From assembly GCA_000753455.2 (NCBI GenBank), contig LM994670.1, positions 3,649,622 to 3,713,621 on the forward strand: a DNA stretch of 64,000 nt, given 5' to 3'. Positions 26,724-36,019 of this stretch are shown one piece after another. Every line of letters begins with the position of its first letter. Position 1 is the first letter of the stretch. The notes below the pieces were generated by a model that was not told where the DNA came from, did not search any database, and worked only from the letters and a program-made list of their open reading frames with translations. A program made the translations under genes and the position numbers. Source of the DNA: Clostridium jeddahitimonense (lineage in GTDB: Bacteria; Bacillota; Clostridia; Clostridiales; Clostridiaceae).

Positions 26724-27971
26724 TTATTCCTTAGGAACTGCCTTTACTTCCATTGAATTAATCTTAATTCCTTCTTGACCTATAATACTGCCTATATTTA
26801 TATATGCTTTATCAGTACTTTTATATTCTCCACATCTTACTTCAATATCTTCACTACCAACAATATTATTATTTCTATCTCTCATTGAAAACTTTGCATA
26901 AGCAAAATTATCTCTCTCTATTATTTCTCCAACTAAAGTAATATTTAAAGTTTCTATAGTTTTTGCTCCATTTCTAGCTATATCACTAGGAGATACCGGA
27001 TTGCTAACGTTTGTAACATTTCCGTATAACTCTTTATTTTCCGATTTATTATCCTTATATAGTTGATATGTTAATCTATTTCTAGCACTTTCATTACTAT
27101 CTTTAACTCCTACAGCAAAATTTAATCCTTTACCATCAGTTGCATTTGTATTTAATAACTCTATATCTGCATTAAATATTATCTTTTCTTCTTTTAAATC
27201 AAAGCTCAAGTTTTCTAATACTGCATTAGCATTAGCTCCCACTATAGTATAATCATCAAATACTTTAATCTTACTCTTATTACTCTCAGTTGTTGCTACC
27301 CAGGATATATCCTTCAAGCTTACACTCTTTATATCTTCATTTCCATCATTACTTCCATTGCCAGGAGTTGTATCTCCATTACCCTCTCCCCCATCGCTAT
27401 TTCCACCACCAATATTATCATTAGATCCAGAATCTTTATTAGTTAATTGCTTAGCTTTAATATCATAAGTATAGCTGGCAATATTATCTAATATATCATT
27501 CTCATATATTTCTATATCATCATCTGTAATCCATTCTATTTTAGCTGAAACAACCTTTTCATTATTAGGATTTACTATAGTTGTATAGTGATTTTTTGAT
27601 TCTGTTTGATTCACCCCATCTATGGTTAAGGTCAAATACTCTATTAAGTCTTTAGCTCCTTCACTTGTAGACTTGTCTTTATTATTATTTTCACTCTTTT
27701 CACTTAAACTAATAGTAAATTCAACTGGATAATCATTATCATTTTTTAATTTTATAGTATCTGCCGATAATACATCTCCAGGCTTAATTTCAGCTTCTGA
27801 TACAAATTCACTATCTGCGCTTACTTCAAAAGTTGCTACACTTACCTTCTTATTTACTGTCTCAAATTTCTTTGTAAATCTAGCTAGACTCTCAAAGCTT
27901 AACGTACCTCCAATAATGAAACATAATATAATTCCTAAAAATGCAATTATCTTTTTATCAAACCTCTTCAT
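26724..27971 (-). CDS. TasA/camelysin-like secreted protein, probable SipW substrate
   Basis: This 415-residue protein has an N-terminal hydrophobic signal (residues 8-24, IIAFLGIILCFIIGGTL). It is followed by SLARFTKKFETVNKKVSVATFEV, the layout of SipW-processed biofilm-matrix proteins (TasA, CalY), in which the signal precedes a beta-rich domain. IKPGDVLSADTIKLKNDNDYPVEF matches that class in its Pro-Gly-Asp and N-rich strands. A Gly/Asn/Ser/Asp linker at about 180-213 leads to a second beta-rich domain ending in VKAVPKE. The signal peptidase gene lies directly upstream and overlaps by 14 bases. The TasA-like call rests on context and layout, not on alignment. Confidence 0.7.
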   Translation of the reverse strand: MKRFDKKIIAFLGIILCFIIGGTLSFESLARFTKKFETVNKKVSVATFEVSADSEFVSEAEIKPGDVLSADTIKLKNDNDYPVEFTISLSEKSENNNKDKSTSEGAKDLIEYLTLTIDGVNQTESKNHYTTIVNPNNEKVVSAKIEWITDDDIEIYENDILDNIASYTYDIKAKQLTNKDSGSNDNIGGGNSDGGEGNGDTTPGNGSNDGNEDIKSVSLKDISWVATTESNKSKIKVFDDYTIVGANANAVLENLSFDLKEEKIIFNADIELLNTNATDGKGLNFAVGVKDSNESARNRLTYQLYKDNKSENKELYGNVTNVSNPVSPSDIARNGAKTIETLNITLVGEIIERDNFAYAKFSMRDRNNNIVGSEDIEVRCGEYKSTDKAYINIGSIIGQEGIKINSMEVKAVPKE

Positions 27972-28581
27972 TCTTTTCCTCCTCTTTTATATTATTTTTC
28001 TCTATTCTATCTATAAATAAATAAAACAAACATATTGATACTAAAATTCCTACCTTACTAATTGGATTCATGTACTTAAAATAATCTAAAATGTATCCCA
28101 GCATAGGTACTTTGAATACATATTTACTAACAATATTTTCACTCATTACTGTTGTATCATCTTCAACGTTGTTTCCATCACCTTTAGTTATAAACATTGT
28201 CTCTTCATTTTGGTTAATAATCTCTGATACCCTATGAGTAATTATTGTATTTTCATCTATAAAGGTTATTATGTCACCTACTTTGATATCGTTACTTTTT
28301 ACTTTCCTTGATATTAAATAATCTCCAGTTTTAATAGCTGGCTCCATACTTCCTGTACTAACTGTAAATCCATACACTCCTAAAATATTAGGTATAATTT
28401 CTTTTCCTTTATAAACTCTATAAGAGGAAATTAAATATGATATAGCGCAAACTAGTACAAAAATCCAAATTATGTTTCCTATTTTTTTATTTAATCTACT
28501 TACTATTCTCACCTCCCAATTTATATAATTTTTATTTGGACGTCTTGATTCTAACCTTAAGGAAACACTTCTATTCACCAT
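27958..28581 (-). CDS. sipW: SipW-type (ER-type) signal peptidase I
   Basis: A 207-residue membrane protease of family S26B. It has a Ser/His catalytic pair (Ser78 in TGSMEP, His116 in ITHRVSEI) rather than the Ser/Lys pair of ordinary LepB. GDGNNVEDD near residue 134 supplies the conserved Asp region. Hydrophobic segments are at about 34-52 and near the C-terminus (about 178-196). The ATG used here lacks a ribosome binding site. A strong GGGAGGTGA lies 22-24 codons later, facing an ATA or GTA codon, so the true start may be near residue 26. Confidence 0.88.
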   Translation of the reverse strand: MVNRSVSLRLESRRPNKNYINWEVRIVSRLNKKIGNIIWIFVLVCAISYLISSYRVYKGKEIIPNILGVYGFTVSTGSMEPAIKTGDYLISRKVKSNDIKVGDIITFIDENTIITHRVSEIINQNEETMFITKGDGNNVEDDTTVMSENIVSKYVFKVPMLGYILDYFKYMNPISKVGILVSICLFYLFIDRIEKNNIKEEEKNEEV

Positions 28582-28621
28582 TTATTTACTTTTTTTATAT
28601 TTTTATCAATTTTGTAGAAAT

Positions 28622-28647
28622 AAAAAAGAGAGTATTTCTACTCTCTT
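28622..28647 (-). terminator. Intrinsic terminator of the aminopeptidase gene
   Basis: AAGAGAGTA and TACTCTCTT form a 9-bp stem with a 4-base loop. On the minus strand it is followed by TTTTTTATTT. It lies about 70 bases after the stop codon. Confidence 0.88.
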
Positions 28648-28714
28648 AATAATTATCTATTTAAAAATTGTACTTAGATTAATTTCAAATCTACCTAAAA
28701 TCCAAACTTCTAGA

Positions 28715-30010
28715 TTAAAGACTAAAGAACTCAGTGAATGCCTTAACAGTGTAGTAGTTGTCTTTAACAGCTGCTAACTCTCTTATAGAGTGCATTCCTA
28801 AAACTGGTGCTCCCATATCAATTACAGGAATATTTAATAACGCTGATGTGATAGGTCCTATTGTACTTCCACCTCTAACATCTGATCTATTAACAAACTT
28901 TTGGAATGGAACATTGGCTGATTCACAAACTGATGCAAATACTGCTCCATTAAAGCTATCTGTACTATAGCTTCCTGATGCAGCCATCTTAAGAACAGGT
29001 CCGTTTCCTAGTACTGGTCTATTTGTTGGATCGTGCTTATCTCCTAAGTTTGGATGTACTGCATGTGAAAGGTCTGCAGAAATCATTATTGAATTTGCTA
29101 ATGCTCTATAATAGCTCTCTGTATCTTTTCCTAATCCTAATATAATTCTTTCTAAAAGATTATTTAATATTGATGATGAAGCTCCTTGAGCTGTTCTACT
29201 TCCTATTTCTTCATTATCTATACATACCATAACTTTAGTTGCATCTGTTGCTGTACTATCTACTAAAGCCTTAACTCCAGCAAATACCATCCATAAATCA
29301 TCAAATCTACCTGAAGATATAAGCTCTTCATTCATTCCTATTAATGATCCTTTTTCATACTCATATAATCCAAGTTCAAAGTTTAATATATCTGTCTTAT
29401 CAACATTAAGCTCTTGAGCTAAAATGTTCATTAAGTAATCTTCTCTTTCTAATTTATCATTTATAAGACCTAATAAAGGTAGTGTATCTACTTGTGCATT
29501 ATATTTATAACCATTGTTTACTTCTCTATTCATATGTATAGCTAAGCTTGGAATTATTAATAATGGCTTATTTATATTAACTAATCTTATTTCTGGCTTT
29601 AATGGAGAGGAACCTTTTACTGCAACCTTACCGGCAATACCTAATGGTCTATCGTACCAAGTACTTAATATTGGTCCTCCATAAACTTCTGTATTTAACT
29701 TTACATAAGTATTTTCAGAAATCATTTGTGGATTTGGCTTTATTCTAAATCCAGGTACATCTGTATGTGCACCTATAAGTCTAAATCCTGCCTCTTCAAT
29801 ATTTTCATTTCCAACTTCAAAAGCTATAAGTGCAGAATCATTCTTTACAACATAATGTCTATCGCCTTTTTTAAGGCTCCATTTATCAGCTTCCTTTATT
29901 TCAGTAAATCCAGCTTGGTTTAATATAGTCTTTACAGATTCTACTCCATGAGAAGCAGATGGACTGTTATATAAAAATTCTATAAGTTCTTGAGCTAATG
30001 CTTTTTCCAT
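28715..30010 (-). CDS. apeB: M18-family metallo-aminopeptidase
   Basis: This 431-residue cytoplasmic dizinc aminopeptidase prefers acidic or neutral N-terminal residues. Metal ligands and catalytic residues are visible: the His of GAHTDVPGFRIKPNP near residue 78, the Asp of SGRFDDLW near residue 235, the Glu pair of DNEEIGSRTAQG near residue 266 and the late His of LGMHSIREL near residue 404. Length matches the family. It is a single-gene unit with its own terminator. Confidence 0.95.
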   Translation of the reverse strand: MEKALAQELIEFLYNSPSASHGVESVKTILNQAGFTEIKEADKWSLKKGDRHYVVKNDSALIAFEVGNENIEEAGFRLIGAHTDVPGFRIKPNPQMISENTYVKLNTEVYGGPILSTWYDRPLGIAGKVAVKGSSPLKPEIRLVNINKPLLIIPSLAIHMNREVNNGYKYNAQVDTLPLLGLINDKLEREDYLMNILAQELNVDKTDILNFELGLYEYEKGSLIGMNEELISSGRFDDLWMVFAGVKALVDSTATDATKVMVCIDNEEIGSRTAQGASSSILNNLLERIILGLGKDTESYYRALANSIMISADLSHAVHPNLGDKHDPTNRPVLGNGPVLKMAASGSYSTDSFNGAVFASVCESANVPFQKFVNRSDVRGGSTIGPITSALLNIPVIDMGAPVLGMHSIRELAAVKDNYYTVKAFTEFFSL

Positions 30011-30091
30011 TTAATTCTCTCCCTTTTCAGTTTATTGGATATACTTTATAATATATCCTATTTTTATCTTTTTCTCAATAAGATATGATTG

Positions 30092-30120
30092 TTGACTTTT
30101 AGTTTTGGATAAATTAGGAT
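30092..30120 (+). promoter_or_regulatory. Sigma-A promoter and leader repeats of the CDF gene
   Basis: TTGACT, a 17-base spacer and TAGGAT form a fair promoter. Just downstream, GTAAGGA-AAC-TCCTTAC (30,128-30,144) is a perfect 7-bp hairpin, and ATTCAAAT/ATTTGAAT arms flank 30,167-30,194. Either could bind a regulator; none was recognised. Confidence 0.5.
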
Positions 30121-30239
30121 AGAACTTGTAAGGAAACTCCTTACTAATATATGTTTGTATAAGTAGATTCAAATTACCAAATATAGATTTGAATTTTAAC
30201 TTAACGTTTTGCTAAAAATATTTCTGAGGTGTTTTTAAT

Positions 30240-31418
30240 ATGATAACAGATTACCTAATTAAAACATTCGTCAAGGATAATGAAAAAGTTGATAATATAA
30301 AGGTTAGAAATGCCTATGGAAACCTAGCTGGTGCTATAGGTATAATAGTTAACGTCTTATTATTTGCTATAAAATTATCTGTTGGCCTTTTAGCTGGATC
30401 AGTAGCTGTAATGGCTGATGCCTTTAATAACTTATCTGATGCAGCATCGTCTATAATAACTATAATTGGCTTCAAACTGGCTAATAAGCCTGCTGATGCA
30501 GAGCATCCTTTTGGACATGGTCGTATAGAATATATATCTGCATTAATAGTATCATTTTTAGTTATGTTAGTAGGACTACAGTTTGTAAAATCTTCTCTTG
30601 AAAGAATAACTAATCCTGCTACTGTAAAATTTGAAGTTATACCATTTTTACTTCTTCTTGTATCTATATTCTTTAAATTATGGCTATCTAAATTTAATAA
30701 GAGTATAGGTCATAGAATAAATTCTTCTGCATTAAAAGCTGCTGCTACTGATGCTTTAGGAGATGTGTTTACTTCAAGTACAGTTGTTATTTCATTTTTA
30801 TTAGCCAAGTTTACTCAATTCCCTCTTGATGGGTATATTGGAGTATTTGTTGCTTGTGCTATCATATATTCTGGATATGGACTTATTAAGGAAACTTTAA
30901 ATCCTCTATTAGGAGAAGCTCCAGATCCAGTTTTAGTTAGCAATATTTCAGACATGGTTATGTCTTATGAGAATATTAATGGTATCCATGACTTAGTAGT
31001 ACATAACTATGGCCCTGGAAGGATTATGGCATCAATCCATGCTGAAATCCCTTCTGATATTGATGTTATGACTATACATCATATAATAGATACTGCTGAA
31101 AGGGAAATCTCAAAAAAATTAAATATCTACTTAGTCATACACATGGACCCTATTTGTGTTGATACAGATGAAATTGTTGATGCACGAAAAGTAGTTGAAG
31201 ATGTTTTAAAAACTTATCCATCAGTTAAATCTCTTCATGACTTTAGAGTAGTTGGGGAGAATGATATTAAAAACTTAATTTTTGATATCGTAGTAAATCC
31301 TCAAGACTTAAATGATTGCTTTACTAAAGAAAAACTAGCTAAGTTTATAGAAAGAGATATCAAAAAATTACATCCACAATTTAATTGTGTAATAACTGTA
31401 GATATAGAAATGATATAG
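30240..31418 (+). CDS. Cation diffusion facilitator (CDF) family metal exporter
   Basis: This 392-residue metal/proton antiporter has six transmembrane segments in about residues 25-215 and a cytoplasmic C-terminal domain. The metal site is intact: DAFNNLSDAASS near residue 61 and HPFGHGRIEY near residue 90. The C-terminal domain has HDLVVHNYGPGRIMASIHAEIP, the metal-binding ferredoxin-like fold. A second domain-like extension (residues 300-392) makes it longer than the 300-residue norm. Such proteins expel Zn, Mn, Co or Fe; the ion cannot be told. Confidence 0.93.
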   Translation: MITDYLIKTFVKDNEKVDNIKVRNAYGNLAGAIGIIVNVLLFAIKLSVGLLAGSVAVMADAFNNLSDAASSIITIIGFKLANKPADAEHPFGHGRIEYISALIVSFLVMLVGLQFVKSSLERITNPATVKFEVIPFLLLLVSIFFKLWLSKFNKSIGHRINSSALKAAATDALGDVFTSSTVVISFLLAKFTQFPLDGYIGVFVACAIIYSGYGLIKETLNPLLGEAPDPVLVSNISDMVMSYENINGIHDLVVHNYGPGRIMASIHAEIPSDIDVMTIHHIIDTAEREISKKLNIYLVIHMDPICVDTDEIVDARKVVEDVLKTYPSVKSLHDFRVVGENDIKNLIFDIVVNPQDLNDCFTKEKLAKFIERDIKKLHPQFNCVITVDIEMI

Positions 31419-31427
31419 TTAATTAAT

Positions 31428-31468
31428 AAAAAATAGTAGTACCACTTATTAGGGTACTACTATTTTTT
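31428..31468. terminator. Bidirectional terminator between convergent genes
   Basis: A 16-bp stem (AAAAAATAGTAGTACC and its complement) with a 9-base loop, A-rich on one side and T-rich on the other. Confidence 0.92.
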
Positions 31469-31469
31469 A

Positions 31470-32252
31470 TTAAAATGCTAATACATTAAAAACATTATAT
31501 ATATTTAATACTATTAATATTACTAAAAAGACATTAAACATTTTTAATATCTCTTCTGATTTCATCTTTTTATTAAGTTTCGATCCTATTAATCCTCCTA
31601 GTATTCCTCCAGCAATCATTAATAGTAATATTCCTATATCAACATTATGTATACTTCCAGCTTGTACTATACTTGCTAATTTAGATCCTTGTGAAAATAG
31701 CATTATCGCAACTGCATCTACTGCTGCTTCCTTTGGATTCATAGAAAAGAATATTGTTAATATGCATACATTTATAGGTCCACCACCAATACTTAAAAAA
31801 GAAGCAATTGTTCCAAGTAATATTCCTATAGATATACACGCTAGCCAATTTTTAACATTATAGCTTTTATACTTTTCTTTATTGTTCATATAAATATATA
31901 TAAGAATAAATAGGATAGCTAGTATAATACTTTGGGTTATTGATACTATTAATTCATTAAATATAGAAAGTACTAAAGTCATTATTTGATCCCCTAATAT
32001 CCCTCCAATAATAGCTCCAATACCAATTAAACCAGTCCTTCTAAAGTTTATTTTTGTTTTATTTCTAATTTGGTGTATTACTGAAACTACAGCCATAAAA
32101 AATACAGTAAAACATGATAAAACGCTAATAGTTACAACATTATAATGTCCTAAAAAATCAAGTATAGGTTTTATTATTATTCCTCCACCTAATCCTGATG
32201 CTGAACCAATTATCGTAGCTCCTATAGCTATTGAAAAATACATTAACGACAT
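31470..32252 (-). CDS. TauE/SafE-family anion exporter
   Basis: This 260-residue membrane protein has about eight hydrophobic segments and two repeated family motifs: GSASGLGGGIIIKPIL near residue 16 and LGTIASFLSIGGGPINVCIL near residue 145. The family exports sulfite, sulfoacetate or related anions. The stop codon directly abuts the shared terminator. There are no sulfur metabolism genes nearby to narrow the substrate. Confidence 0.9.
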   Translation of the reverse strand: MSLMYFSIAIGATIIGSASGLGGGIIIKPILDFLGHYNVVTISVLSCFTVFFMAVVSVIHQIRNKTKINFRRTGLIGIGAIIGGILGDQIMTLVLSIFNELIVSITQSIILAILFILIYIYMNNKEKYKSYNVKNWLACISIGILLGTIASFLSIGGGPINVCILTIFFSMNPKEAAVDAVAIMLFSQGSKLASIVQAGSIHNVDIGILLLMIAGGILGGLIGSKLNKKMKSEEILKMFNVFLVILIVLNIYNVFNVLAF

Positions 32253-32277
32253 ACTACTTCTCCTTTGTTATTATTCA

Positions 32278-32320
32278 CAAAAAAATTAGCAGATCTTATA
32301 TATTGATAAAACCTGCTAAT
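32278..32320 (-). terminator. Intrinsic terminator of the Sel1-repeat gene
   Basis: ATTAGCAG and CTGCTAAT form an 8-bp stem with a 20-base loop. On the minus strand seven T residues follow. Confidence 0.8.
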
Positions 32321-32418
32321 TATATGCTTATAAAAAACACTAACTTATACTTTTGTTAACAAATTTGTAACAACTATAACTATTATACACGTTATTATTA
32401 ATTTATCAACGACTATGT

Positions 32419-35151
32419 TTATTTAATCATTGCATATATCATTATCATAATCAAAATAAATACTGAAATTATAGTAATTACATTAAGTGTTTCTTGCCTT
32501 GAAAATTTCTTTTTATATTTTTTCTTAGTTCTCTTGATATTATAGAATACGGCTTGTTTCTTTAGTTCATAATAATTTTTATCATCTGTTTTATCTCTCA
32601 TATTGTACCATTCTAGCAAATCATTTATTGCTTCATATATCCCCTTATCAACCATATCTCTTAGATCTTTAACGATCATCATCTCTTCTTCAGTCACTAT
32701 TGAGTTTTCTTCTTTCTTCCTTAATATATCTTTTAGATAAATATAGTTACATTTTTTTATTCCAAGTTCTTTTCCTGCCATAGCTGATTTAAAGTATTCT
32801 TCGTATTTTTTATCTTTATATAGATTATTATTATATAAATATACGGCTAAATTTCCATAGCAATCAGGATTTCCTAGGTCTATTCCTTCCATATAGGTGC
32901 TTATTATTTCGTCTTGTGACATAGATATTAATGATTTTTCTGCTAATACAGACCTCAAATTATCAGCTGTTCCTTTATCTATATCTTCTATTTCCTTTAT
33001 TATTTCTTTTGCTCTATTTTCATCTTTTTCTACGCCAATTCCTGCTAAGCAATAATAAGCTAGCTTACATTTACCTTTTAATGCATCTAATTCTATAAGA
33101 TTAAATACATATTTTAATGCTTTAATATCGCTTTTACTGTTTCCTATTCCTAATTCATATATATTTATAAGATTTTCTATAGCTTCAATATCATTATGCT
33201 CTGCTGCTTTTGTGTATAATTTTATAGATTCGTTTATATCTTGTGGTAAAAATTTACCTATCTTATACCAAGAAGCGAGCTTAACTATAGCTTTCACATA
33301 ATCTTTATCTGCAGCCATTCTATAATATGAATAGGCTCTCTCTAAGTTTTTCTCTACAGCAATTCCTTTTTCATATATATAGCCATACTGAAAAAGTGAA
33401 CCAACTACACCATTAATAAAGCCAAACTCTAAGTATTCTAATAGCTTCTTTTCATTTATATCCTTACCATCCTTTTTCTCTGCTAGCATTAGAAATGCTA
33501 AATATTCAGCTGCAAATTGTGATTTTAACTCATAAGCCTCTTCTAATAATTTTTTAACTATTCTTGTAGTATCTTCCCCAAATTTATTAACTCTAAGATA
33601 TGCTATAGCAAGCATATACATAGCATGTGGTGCCTTGTTTTCTGTTGCTATTTCTATATATTTTATAGCTTTTTCTGTATCTCTTTTTACTAATTCACCA
33701 TTGTAATACATTATCCCTAATCTTTGTATACACTTTAGATCGCCCTCTTTACTACCCATATCATATAGATCTATAGCTTCATCAATCATATTTTCATCTT
33801 CATACATCTTACCAACTTTAAAGAATATATTTGTATTTCCACACTCTATACTTTTGTTATATAAATCTAGTGCTTTCATTACATCCTTATCTACATATAA
33901 TCCTGAATAATACATATCAGCTAAAGATTCTATACAATCTGTATCAAAAGCTTCATAACCCTTCTTTAAATAATGATATGCCTTTTCATAATTTATTTCA
34001 AAGCATATTCCCTCTAAGTAAGATTTTCCTATAATATAATAAGCATCTTCATAATCATTTTCCGCAGCCTTCTCTAGCCAATAATATGCTCTTACTATAT
34101 TCCTTTCGCATCCCTCTCCAGTCTTATACATATAAGATAAAGCATGTTGTGCTGCTGGCAGATTATCTTCTGCAGCTTTCTTGTACCACTTAAATGCAAA
34201 TTTTAAATTTTTCTCTATTCCATAGCCATTATAATACATTCGTCCCAATTGATAATAAGCAGGACTATACTCACTTTCAGAACTCTTTCCAAACCATATT
34301 AGAGCTTTTTGATAGTCCTTTTTTACTCCTGTTCCATTTAAATATAAACAGCCTAATGAATATTGAGCAAATGAATTCCCTTTTACTGCAGATCTGCTAT
34401 ACCACTTATTTGCTAACTCATAATTTCTTTCAACAGCAAAGCCTCTCTCATAAAATAACCCTAAATAAGCTTCTGCTATTTCACTATCATATTTAGCTGC
34501 CTCTATAAAATTCTTAAATGCTTCTTTATTATTCTTTTCTACGCCTCTTCCTAGATAATAATTTTCTCCGGCTTCAACTAATCTTGAAACCTTCTCTTTT
34601 ATTTCATCAGAATCTTTATCCTCACCAGATCCTTCACTTTCATATAAAGCTATTTTATTTTCTTCTTTATCTTCAACTTTATTATTTTCATTATCATTTA
34701 AATATTGTGTAAATATACTTTTTTCATCCTCATCTAATCCATTTAATATAAGTGAATAATTTTCTTCACCACATTTTACAGCCATAAATACTAAAACTTC
34801 ATATATTTTACCCTTGTATTTATCTATAAAATCATTAAACCATTCTATCTCATCTTCATCACTTCTACACTGATAATAAATATTTACCTGAGATAAAATC
34901 AATAGTATAGCTCTATAAATTTTTACTGTTATTAACTCCTTATTATATAACCTGGTTATATTTTCATTTAACCCTACCTTATCATCATATAAAATTTTAT
35001 TTTTATCATAAATAATTAAAATTATATATTCAATTATGCTCTTAAAGTGAATCACTATATCTTTTCCTTTATAGTTGAAGATATTATTAATTTCAGTATA
35101 TAACTTTCTAAATTCTACCTTCAAAAAATCCAAATTAAGTCTATTTTCCAT
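32419..35151 (-). CDS. Large Sel1-like repeat protein, C-terminally membrane-anchored
   Basis: This 910-residue protein is an alpha-solenoid of about 16-18 Sel1-like repeats between residues 190 and 790. The recurrent unit is A...LG.(M/L)Y..G.GV..(D/N)...A..W(Y/F)..A. Residues 1-150 are a separate helical domain. A charged linker (about 165-185) precedes the repeats, and a single hydrophobic helix (VITIISVFILIMIMIYAMI) ends the protein after a basic KRTKKKYKKKFSRQ stretch, so the solenoid would be tail-anchored on the cytoplasmic face. Sel1 proteins act as scaffolds; the partner is unknown. A good GGAGG site precedes the ATG. It is a monocistronic unit. Confidence 0.88.
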   Translation of the reverse strand: MENRLNLDFLKVEFRKLYTEINNIFNYKGKDIVIHFKSIIEYIILIIYDKNKILYDDKVGLNENITRLYNKELITVKIYRAILLILSQVNIYYQCRSDEDEIEWFNDFIDKYKGKIYEVLVFMAVKCGEENYSLILNGLDEDEKSIFTQYLNDNENNKVEDKEENKIALYESEGSGEDKDSDEIKEKVSRLVEAGENYYLGRGVEKNNKEAFKNFIEAAKYDSEIAEAYLGLFYERGFAVERNYELANKWYSRSAVKGNSFAQYSLGCLYLNGTGVKKDYQKALIWFGKSSESEYSPAYYQLGRMYYNGYGIEKNLKFAFKWYKKAAEDNLPAAQHALSYMYKTGEGCERNIVRAYYWLEKAAENDYEDAYYIIGKSYLEGICFEINYEKAYHYLKKGYEAFDTDCIESLADMYYSGLYVDKDVMKALDLYNKSIECGNTNIFFKVGKMYEDENMIDEAIDLYDMGSKEGDLKCIQRLGIMYYNGELVKRDTEKAIKYIEIATENKAPHAMYMLAIAYLRVNKFGEDTTRIVKKLLEEAYELKSQFAAEYLAFLMLAEKKDGKDINEKKLLEYLEFGFINGVVGSLFQYGYIYEKGIAVEKNLERAYSYYRMAADKDYVKAIVKLASWYKIGKFLPQDINESIKLYTKAAEHNDIEAIENLINIYELGIGNSKSDIKALKYVFNLIELDALKGKCKLAYYCLAGIGVEKDENRAKEIIKEIEDIDKGTADNLRSVLAEKSLISMSQDEIISTYMEGIDLGNPDCYGNLAVYLYNNNLYKDKKYEEYFKSAMAGKELGIKKCNYIYLKDILRKKEENSIVTEEEMMIVKDLRDMVDKGIYEAINDLLEWYNMRDKTDDKNYYELKKQAVFYNIKRTKKKYKKKFSRQETLNVITIISVFILIMIMIYAMIK

Positions 35152-35256
35152 CTTGCCTCCCTATGCAATATTAATATCTATTACTATTTTATTAGTCAGC
35201 AAGTTTATATATGATTATTTGTCTACTTTGTAGAAATGAAAAGCGGACCTTTTACC

Positions 35257-35295
35257 TTTTGCGCGGCAAAACAAAAAAGAGCGCATTGCGCTCTT
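35257..35295 (-). terminator. Terminator of the amino acid ABC operon plus adjacent hairpin
   Basis: AAGAGCGC-ATT-GCGCTCTT (35,277-35,295) starts one base past the stop codon and is followed on the minus strand by TTTTTTGTTTT. A second perfect stem, TTTTGC-GCG-GCAAAA (35,257-35,271), follows at once. Confidence 0.92.
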
Positions 35296-35296
35296 C

Positions 35297-36019
35297 CTAT
35301 ATAACTTTTGATAAAAAGTCTATTGTTCTTGGATGTTTAGGATTATTGAATATTTCTTTAGGGGAACCTTCTTCAACTATCTTCCCGTCGTCCATGAACA
35401 ATATTCTATCTCCAACCTCTCTTGCAAATCCCATTTCATGTGTTACTACAACCATAGTCATTCCTTCTTTTGCAAGATCTTTCATAACTGATAAAACTTC
35501 TCCAACCATCTCTGGATCTAAAGCTGATGTTGGTTCGTCAAAAAGCATAACATCTGGCTCCATACAAAGAGCTCTAGCTATAGCTATTCTTTGCTTTTGC
35601 CCTCCTGAAAGTGACCCTGGATAAGCATCTGCTTTATCTACCAGCCCTACTTTTTTTAATAAATCATATGCTTTCTTTTTAGCATCATCCTCATTCATTT
35701 TCTTTACCATAATAGGTGATATAGTTAAATTTTCTAATACTGTCTTATGAGGGAACAAATTAAATTGTTGGAAAACCATCCCCATCTTTTCTCTTATTTT
35801 ATTTATATCTGTTTTCTTATCTGTTATATTAGTTCCTTCAAATATTATTTCACCACTTGTAGGAACTTCTAATAAATTTAAACATCTTAGAAAAGTACTT
35901 TTCCCTGAGCCTGAAGGTCCGATTATTACTACTACTTCTCCTCTTTTTATATTCTCATTTATTCCTTTTAAAACCTTATTTTCCTTAAAACTCTTGTGAA
36001 GATCATTAATTTGTATCAC
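35297..36019 (-). CDS. Polar amino acid ABC transporter ATPase (GlnQ/ArtM type)
   Basis: A 240-residue ABC ATPase with Walker A GPSGSGKST (about residues 34-42), the signature LSGGQKQRIAIARAL and Walker B VMLFDEPTSALDPEMVGEV, the last being typical of the polar amino acid uptake class. It overlaps the permease gene by 14 bases, indicating translational coupling. Confidence 0.95.
   Translation of the reverse strand: MIQINDLHKSFKENKVLKGINENIKRGEVVVIIGPSGSGKSTFLRCLNLLEVPTSGEIIFEGTNITDKKTDINKIREKMGMVFQQFNLFPHKTVLENLTISPIMVKKMNEDDAKKKAYDLLKKVGLVDKADAYPGSLSGGQKQRIAIARALCMEPDVMLFDEPTSALDPEMVGEVLSVMKDLAKEGMTMVVVTHEMGFAREVGDRILFMDDGKIVEEGSPKEIFNNPKHPRTIDFLSKVI

Noticed and set aside
35211..35624. 137-codon plus-strand frame
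   Set aside because: It is antisense to the ABC ATPase gene and its terminator and lacks coding character.
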